A DNA stretch of 64,000 bases, taken from Tautonia rosea (lineage in GTDB: Bacteria > Planctomycetota > Planctomycetia > Isosphaerales > Isosphaeraceae). Below the pieces are notes generated by a model. It had not been told where the DNA came from. It saw only the letters and a list, made by a program, of their open reading frames with translations, and made no database searches. Shown here piece after piece: positions 62,575 through 64,000 of this stretch. A program made the position numbers and the translations under genes. Positions within the stretch are counted from its first letter, which is position 1, and the number at the start of each line of letters is the position of its first letter. The stretch covers positions 310,001 to 374,000 of the forward strand of contig NZ_JABBYO010000003.1 of NCBI RefSeq assembly GCF_012958305.1, given 5' to 3'.

Positions 62575-63525
62575 TCACCACTCGAAGACTCGACTGGATC
62601 GTTCCAGATCGCGTAACTCATTGAGGTCCGGGACCAGCGACTGCTCCCCTCGGACCCGACGCAAGACGTGGTCGATCAACAGGGAGGTCGCCGACCCGCC
62701 AGGGATCGGCTCTCGGACAAGGTCCTTTCCAAGGGACCACTGCAAGCGTCCTGATCGGTCGATCCAGGCCCGCCCGCGCTCGGTTTCAAGGCGAAGCCTG
62801 ACTCCTTCCGTGGCTCCCTCGGAGTCGGATGTCCCAGAGACGAGGCTGAGCCGAGCCGTTGCCCCCCCGGAAAAGGCGATCGAAACGACCCGGACTCGAC
62901 GGTCTGGTCGATCGGATCGGCGGACGAGTCTCGCGTCGCGGGGATTCGCCTGGACGAGGGCCCGGCAGCGGTCGATCAGACCGATGGCGGCATCGGCAAG
63001 AGACGAGCGATTGACGTCGGTTGAGGATGCGTTCGATCCGTCGACGAGCCCTTTGACCAGGACCCGACGAGCCGGTCCCAGTTCGGTGGCGAGCAGCTCG
63101 CGCAAGCGAAGCATCTCCGGCGCGAAGCGGCCGGTCAACTCGGTCATCACGAGGGGAGGCTGGTTGGTGGAGGTTTGGTTCAATCGGCTCAGCTCGTCGA
63201 GCGTTGCGAGGTGGCCGGCGGCGGAAAAGACGGGCTTGCCTCGATCGATCGCGACCCGGAGCGGCCAGGGGCCAAACCACAGAGGATCGAGCAGGAAGAC
63301 GACCTCGACATCAGGACGTTCGATCAGCAGGGTCAAGCCCTCGACCGCGTCGCATCCGATCCGGTCGGCCTCGGCCTCGGCGCGGTGGGCCACGGCATCG
63401 CAGACGGCCACGACCCGAGCCCTTCCTCCGGGACGAACCAGGGCAGACCGGTAGCGTTCGGTCCATTGGCGGCCGAGGCCGATGATTCCGATCCGGACTT
63501 CGTTCGTCACGCCCGACTCGCTCAA
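62575..63525 (-). CDS. Gfo/Idh/MocA-type oxidoreductase-like protein
   Basis: The N-terminal Rossmann fold is 'VRIGIIGLGRQWTERYRSALVRPGGRARVVAVCDAV', with the GxGxxW-like dinucleotide loop. 'DAVEGLTLLIERPDVEVVFLLDPLWFGPWPLRVAIDRGKPVFS' follows, as in the Gfo/Idh/MocA family (where this part ends in the EKP motif; here it reads RGKPVFS). The C-terminal half is less typical, and the usual catalytic His motif is not obvious, so it may be a diverged member. I prefer the TTG at 63525 (AGGAG 8 nt upstream); TTG 63546 and GTG 63510 are alternatives. It lies 24 bp upstream of the GT39 gene and probably shares its transcript. Confidence 0.75.
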   Translation of the reverse strand: MSESGVTNEVRIGIIGLGRQWTERYRSALVRPGGRARVVAVCDAVAHRAEAEADRIGCDAVEGLTLLIERPDVEVVFLLDPLWFGPWPLRVAIDRGKPVFSAAGHLATLDELSRLNQTSTNQPPLVMTELTGRFAPEMLRLRELLATELGPARRVLVKGLVDGSNASSTDVNRSSLADAAIGLIDRCRALVQANPRDARLVRRSDRPDRRVRVVSIAFSGGATARLSLVSGTSDSEGATEGVRLRLETERGRAWIDRSGRLQWSLGKDLVREPIPGGSATSLLIDHVLRRVRGEQSLVPDLNELRDLERSSRVFEW

Positions 63526-63546
63526 CGCTCCTGCTCCTGTCGTCAA

Positions 63547-63929
63547 CGCGTCCTGGGTGGGCCGATTATTGCCGGGAATGGCTCATTCGCCTAGTCGGAC
63601 TCGGGACTCGCTCATTCAATCCATGTTGGAAGAATTCGGAGGGAGGCCACGGATCGTATTTGCTGGCCGTCGAAGAATTCCGTAAAATGAGTCTTTGATC
63701 CGCCAATCCTTGTTGCCTGGCGAACGTTCAAGGCCTTCGATCCGTATTCTTCTCAAAGAGCACGGGTCTGGAATGCTCGACGATCCGGTGCGGCGAGGAT
63801 AAACTTCCTGCACGATTCCCCCCTTGATTGGTTCGTGCTCGCCCGCCCCCGCGTTCCCCCCTTTGGTTTGCTCGTTCTGCCGACCATCGCGCGCCCCCCG
63901 CCAGGCACCGAGAGCCAGGTGACGAGACT
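63547..63929. other. Divergent intergenic region at the right end
   Basis: About 383 bp without a supported gene. GAATTC occurs twice, at about 63632 and 63674. No hairpin with a T-run and no RNA gene was seen. Confidence 0.4.
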
Positions 63930-64000
63930 ATGGCAACCGTGTCCAAGAAGCCGTCCTCCCCATCGCCGAAGCCCCGAGGCCAGAAGAAGGACGGGTCGGA
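63930..64000 (+). CDS. N-terminus of a Lys/Ser/Pro-rich protein (partial, runs off right edge)
   Basis: The ATG at 63930 has AGGTGA 7 nt upstream. The visible 23 residues are MATVSKKPSSPSPKPRG followed by more Lys/Gln/Asp/Gly, a basic, disordered-looking N-terminus. The rest lies outside the window, so no function can be assigned. Confidence 0.5.
   Translation, partial: MATVSKKPSSPSPKPRGQKKDGS

Overview
This is a high-G+C chromosomal segment with the hallmarks of a planctomycete. It carries two DUF1559 proteins (a family largely confined to Planctomycetes), one with a prepilin-type N-terminus. It also has secreted lipoproteins, many GTG/TTG starts, loose operons and long gene-poor gaps. The G+C level and gene content suggest the Isosphaerales (Isosphaera/Tautonia/Singulisphaera relatives), but that is inference. 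I found no rRNA, tRNA, CRISPR array, transposase or phage gene.

Layout. 0-4.7 kb: an unusual fusion of a heavy-metal P1B-type ATPase with an HflK-like SPFH domain, an HflC-like partner running off the left edge, and a HAD phosphatase. 5.5-10.6 kb: the translation/replication cluster rplY-pth-rpsF-ssb-rplI-dnaB, without the usual rpsR. 10.7-15.8 kb: minus-strand block with a membrane protein, a secreted esterase, an XPB-like helicase and a KAP-like membrane ATPase. 16-20 kb: ModA, DedA and a KefB-type antiporter. 20.3-29.1 kb: nitrogen and amino-acid metabolism (carbon-nitrogen hydrolase, asnB, dtd, argG, a four-ACT aspartate kinase, an apgM-type phosphoglycerate mutase). 29.5-33.3 kb: an FGGY kinase and an unrecognised 700-residue protein. 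33.9-39.6 kb: DUF1559 proteins, two lipoproteins and a TPR protein. 39.8-47.8 kb: a hydrolase-sulfurtransferase pair, an MDR oxidoreductase, the translationally coupled pabB-pabC-nif3 operon and a TIM-barrel epimerase-like protein.

47.9-53.9 kb is the accessory part. It holds an MmeI-like (type IIL) restriction-modification gene interrupted by one in-frame TGA, with an A+T-rich target-recognition segment that looks imported. Next to it is a winged-helix/GHKL-ATPase/STAS-like regulator. Related GGTGYGTC-N11-GACRCACC hairpins lie on both sides of this block. A second pair of palindromes and a roughly 204-bp tandem repeat array follow it.

54-64 kb: a GH38-like protein lacking the usual catalytic signature, an MscS-type channel, a secreted protein, a zinc-ribbon protein whose 3' half is overlapped antisense by a GT39-type glycosyltransferase, a Gfo/Idh/MocA-type oxidoreductase and the start of a Lys/Ser/Pro-rich protein at the right edge.

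Most start codons given here are my choices from Shine-Dalgarno spacing and family N-termini; alternatives are stated in the entries.
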